Below, in pieces: positions 60,200 to 64,000 of a DNA stretch of 64,000 nucleotides. Origin of the DNA: Sphagnum compactum (Eukaryota > Bryophyta > Sphagnopsida > Sphagnales). The position numbers and the translations under genes are program-made. Position 1 is the first letter of the stretch, and each line of letters begins with the position of its first letter. The notes below the pieces were generated by a model that was not told where the DNA came from, did no database searches, and worked only from the letters and a program-made list of their open reading frames with translations. The stretch is taken from assembly GCA_965153455.1 (NCBI GenBank), contig OZ234493.1:22000213-22064212 (forward strand). The letters run 5' to 3'.

Positions 60200-63100
60200 A
60201 ACAAGATAAAACAAACATAGAACAACCTTGTCTCATAAGGATTAGCACAATTATAGTTTTACAACCAAGTTTTTTGTGAAACTTTCAATCCAACTTTAGT
60301 TTCAATGAATACATTCAATCCATGTAAAAAAGAATATTATTAATTCCATCCTTGAATTGTATAAATGTAACAAGGTTAATATAATAAGTCGTTTGTTTTG
60401 ATTTTCAATAGATAGATGTTGAGAACTCGGCCAAGTTCTATATTTTGGATTGCATTCTAATATATGCTGATTTGCCTATCTTGATGGGTCTTTTCTCTTT
60501 GTGTAATGCTTTTTTGTGTTCAATCAAATGCGTAAAAAACTCCATCCATCAATAATCCATTGGCATTTTTAGAAAAGTTTAATTGGTTGCATCCGATAGG
60601 AATGTCGTATGATCATCAATAATGATTTATTCCTTTTTAGTAATTAATACTCTCTATCCAAGTTTGAAAGGAATTGATATTTTCATCTTGCATTAATCTC
60701 ATAAGTTATCCATGGATGTGATCCTATTAGACCTTGATTGTGCTTGTTCAAAATTTCAATCATATTGTGAACAAGGGGTGTGTCATATTGTGGCTTTGCC
60801 ATTTACATTAAAAAGTACCTAATGCAAAAGAAGAATTATGGAAATGAAACTCAAATATTTGACCATGCAAAAAATGTAATGTTCAAAGAATCCTCTAAAG
60901 GAAACCAAAATCCTTCAAGATACTATAACTTTGTAACTAATCTCAAGTTCAACACAAGCCAAAATATCGTCTTTCAAAAATCCTCATATAAAAATAGACC
61001 TATTATTTATTACCTAGGGGCCAAAATCCCTTAAGCTACTATACTCTATAATGAATCTAAACACAATATATCCTTGCCTTGGTAGGGAATGCCAACAAAT
61101 ACCCTACTTTGCAAGTATGTAACAAAGGATGTTGCAAGGTTATAAAATATAACCTGTAACACCATGTGGGCATTGGGTACATTTAGTTTGATATGACTTC
61201 TATTTTGTACTATGGACCATTCCACCCATGAACACTCGCTATTCCATTGCATGCTGATGGGTTCTTTTGTGACTTATTTCAAAGCATAATCGTTTTTTGA
61301 TTGTCGATTTGCATTTCAAGCACTTATAGTAATTGTCAATTTGCATCCTCAAAAGTAAAACCAATAAATGGTTGGCTATCGCACTTAGAAAAAGGCGTAT
61401 AGGAGTGTTTCATTAGGACATAGAAACTAATTACAGTTAGGGAAGCATATTTGATTTCGTCCACTTCCAATCACTAAGCTTAAATGAACATCACAAACTA
61501 CAATTGGTTTTGTGTATGTTGTAGGATTTAATGAAGGTGATTTGAAATTTTTTAGACTTAAGGTGCATGAGATATATTTGAATTCTGAATAGTTTTTTGG
61601 TCATGGAAATTTGATCGAATTCCAAAAAATGGTTCTAAAAAGAAAAATTAATTGGGTAACCAATTCACTCTTGAACCAACAACATGCTACAATAGCTAAA
61701 ATTAAAAGTTAATTTTAAACTTTAGCTTGCTTATCAACTTTTCAAAAAAAATTCAAGTTGTTAACTAAAGAATTTGACCTTGTGTCCAAGAATGTTTTTC
61801 AAGGGTCTAGTTTAGTTTCAAATGTAACAAAAGATTAGTTTCATAGTCTAGTTCTTGGATTGGTTCCAATGAAAAGGTGTCCACTTGAGTCCATGTCACA
61901 AAAACTTGAACCTAAACCCTTAAGTATAACATTGCAAATCGGATACCCTCACAACATTGGTGAAAACCTCTAAATTTTTTTAGAGTATTTAGAAATATGC
62001 TTATAAAGTGTAATATGTTTGTGTGCAAAAGGTGGGTGTTTTCAAAAAATGAAATTCTTGAAAGATATTTTTGAAACAGTCATCATCATTTTTTCAAATT
62101 TTTTGTTGTGAAACCCATCAAGTATGATGAAGGTTTTTTAAATAGAAAAAATTCATCAATTCTTACATTTAATAACACCATCAAATTAAGGGAGTTCCCA
62201 AAGTAAGGACCCTTCAATTTACTTTGAAAAGTCCTTTACTTCAGGTAGGTCTTTACTTCAAAAACTCCCTAATTCTAAGGTGTTACCCTACACAAAAAAT
62301 TGCTTTTGGTCAATATAGACACTTCAACAAGCGAAAATTCCCATTAGGCTTTGCAAAGCAAATTTTATACCGAAGGTTAAAAGCTACAGTAAAAAGCAAT
62401 GTTGGATGGTTATCAAAAATGGTGTAGCCAAAAAGAAAAGGTCAACCAAACCTCATAATTCCACTACATATAATGGTGATGATAGAACAAAATACCAAAT
62501 TGGTCAAAAACTATGCTTTGCCATGAAACCACCTATTCACAACTACATTACATATACTAGGGCTTAGGTGAATCAAACCTTTTTGGATTCAATTTCATTG
62601 AGCATCCATGTATCTCCTAATAGCATTACTTCTTCCTACATCCCATCAAAATCCCATAAGTTTTTACAAGAAAGAAAATTCAACCCAATCCCACACCTAA
62701 TGAATAAAAAATCAACAATTTCCCAAATGGAAACCAAGTGCAAACCCCAAATTCAAAGCGCCAACCAAGATACTCACTTCATCCCATCCCAGAATCTACT
62801 TCCCAAACCCAAGCTTGGTCACTCTTGAGACAATGCCACTAAGAAATCATTCATGAACCCCCTAAATTTTGCGTCATTTTCACCGACAACTTGTAACTAA
62901 CATTCTACCATAGACTCTATATCTCCAACACAATGGAATCTCAAAAAACAAAGCCATGCACATAAAACATTCATTTCCAAATGCATTCTACATCAAAACA
63001 ACTCTACTCAGAATCCAAAACAATGTTCATTGAAAAAAAAACTTAGCTCTTGCCAAGATTAAAGGAAAACAAAAAAAGTTGTTCCACTAATGAATCGTCC

Positions 63101-64000
63101 TCCTTCAAATAGTTGAAGTTCCAAATCACCATAAAATCTTGCCAACCAATTGGAACCAAGACTCTACGATCCACCATGAAAAGCAAAAAACAAACATGAT
63201 AAACTTGTAAGCTCATATTTTAAAACATGGAGACCAAGATGCCCACATTCTTCTTCCTTCATGATTGTAAACACTTGTAAACATAACATAGAAAATAAAT
63301 ACTATTTGTAGCAAAGCATGATCAACATGAACGGTTATAGTGGTTTATCAAATATTGGATTAAAGCAACACCTTTTGAACTTTTTACCTAAGATTTCCTT
63401 TTAGGTCACAATGGAACCTAATAACTGGTTATTTTCGATTACATATAATTACAAGTTTTTCCAAAAAATCAAATTTCGAATTTTGATATAAAATTGCAAG
63501 GTTTTAAAAAGTTGAAAATTGGTTTTAATATATAATTGCAAATCTCCAAAAAATTCTAAGAACTGTGAGATTAATAGCCTACTATAACTATTAGTCTTTG
63601 GTAAATTATTTTGTGAAAACTTCTAGTTTTTTGAGGATTTTTCAAAAAACTTGAATTGAATGTTCTCTAATTTTTAAAAAAGAAAATACAAAAAAATGGG
63701 ATTGGAGGTTCTTTGATTTCCATTCAAAAAAAAACACTAGAACCTAAGTTATATAAAAAAGAATCATATAACCACCAAACATTAATACAAAGGTCACACA
63801 TTTACTAGGTTGATTATCTTGAACTTTTGGTCTTTGAGTTTTATAAGTAATCAGAGAGGAACTAGGATAGTACAAATTAACTTCAACCATAATTATTTTA
63901 TTTGTAGAAATGTGGATTTTTTTAAAAAGTATTATTTTCAAAGATTTTTTTTATGAAATAAAATAAAAAATCTTCTAGAATACTTTTAAAAATTTATTTT
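60200..64000. other. AT-rich spacer, no gene recognised
   Basis: Short open frames at 60780-61034 (plus) and 61046-61252 (minus) have a mild protein-like look and may be old retrotransposon pieces, but no motif can be named. 61500-64000 is AT-rich, with many A- and T-runs and no splice-flanked coding segment that I can support. Confidence 0.5.

Overview
The window is nuclear DNA from a land plant. Four things point there: intron-containing genes, a degraded block of plastid DNA in streptophyte gene order (rpl14-rps8-infA-rpl36-rps11-rpoA, with petD-petB on the other strand), plant-type transposons (hAT, CACTA, MULE-like, LINE, LTR), and a TKL-type kinase whose C-terminal half resembles kinases I recall from mosses. 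A bryophyte or other non-flowering plant is my best guess, but it rests on remembered similarity. Most of the window is AT-rich intergenic sequence and decayed mobile DNA. Only two loci look like intact host genes: an intronless protein kinase (26641-29004, +) and a multi-exon UMP-CMP kinase (about 55.5-59.0 kb, +).

Layout. 1-3.9 kb: low-complexity DNA, a degenerate minisatellite and perhaps a decayed exon. 3.9-6.6 kb: a CpG-rich hAT transposon with a nearly intact transposase (BED finger, DUF659-like core, C-terminal dimerisation region) broken only by two in-frame TAG codons. 6.7-8.5 kb: LTR-like repeat and GC-rich leader-like DNA. 8.55-13.4 kb: a LINE (ORF1-like, endonuclease, reverse transcriptase, C-terminal zinc region) with about 19 in-frame stops, all TAG or TAA, and a terminal TGA. 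13.4-24.1 kb: AT-rich DNA with minisatellites, a second and CpG-depleted copy of the LTR-like repeat, and a SWIM-finger remnant of a MULE-type transposase. 24.2-26.5 kb: GC-richer DNA with tandem repeats and the probable kinase promoter. 26.6-29.9 kb: the kinase, then a broken coiled-coil reading frame. 29.9-40.1 kb: a patchwork of exon-like fragments, including a MYND-type zinc-finger half, two consecutive exons of a plant ubiquitin-specific protease with a stop and a frameshift, a HEAT-repeat segment resembling TOR kinase, and local duplications.

40609-42904 is a non-autonomous CACTA-type element with imperfect CACTACTA ends and a TAT target duplication. It carries a 25-bp minisatellite and a tRNA-promoter-like (SINE-like) segment, and it abuts codon-level rpl14 sequence at the edge of the plastid insertion (42905 to about 48000). 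Inside that insertion a 63-bp piece of petB has expanded into seven in-frame tandem copies. 48.06-51.1 kb is an LTR retrotransposon fragment (promoter, leader, gag). 51.1-54.5 kb is AT-rich. A satellite of about 102 or 81 bp (54571-55400) lies directly upstream of the UMP-CMP kinase gene. 59.0-64.0 kb holds no gene I recognise.

There is no multi-gene pathway here. The main themes are decay by C-to-T and G-to-A change, repeat expansion inside inserted DNA, and gene-fragment capture. The most unusual signal is that the hAT, the LINE and the coiled-coil frame are interrupted only by TAG/TAA and each ends at TGA. This mimics a code in which UAR is read as glutamine, although the host kinase gene argues against such a code for the organism itself.
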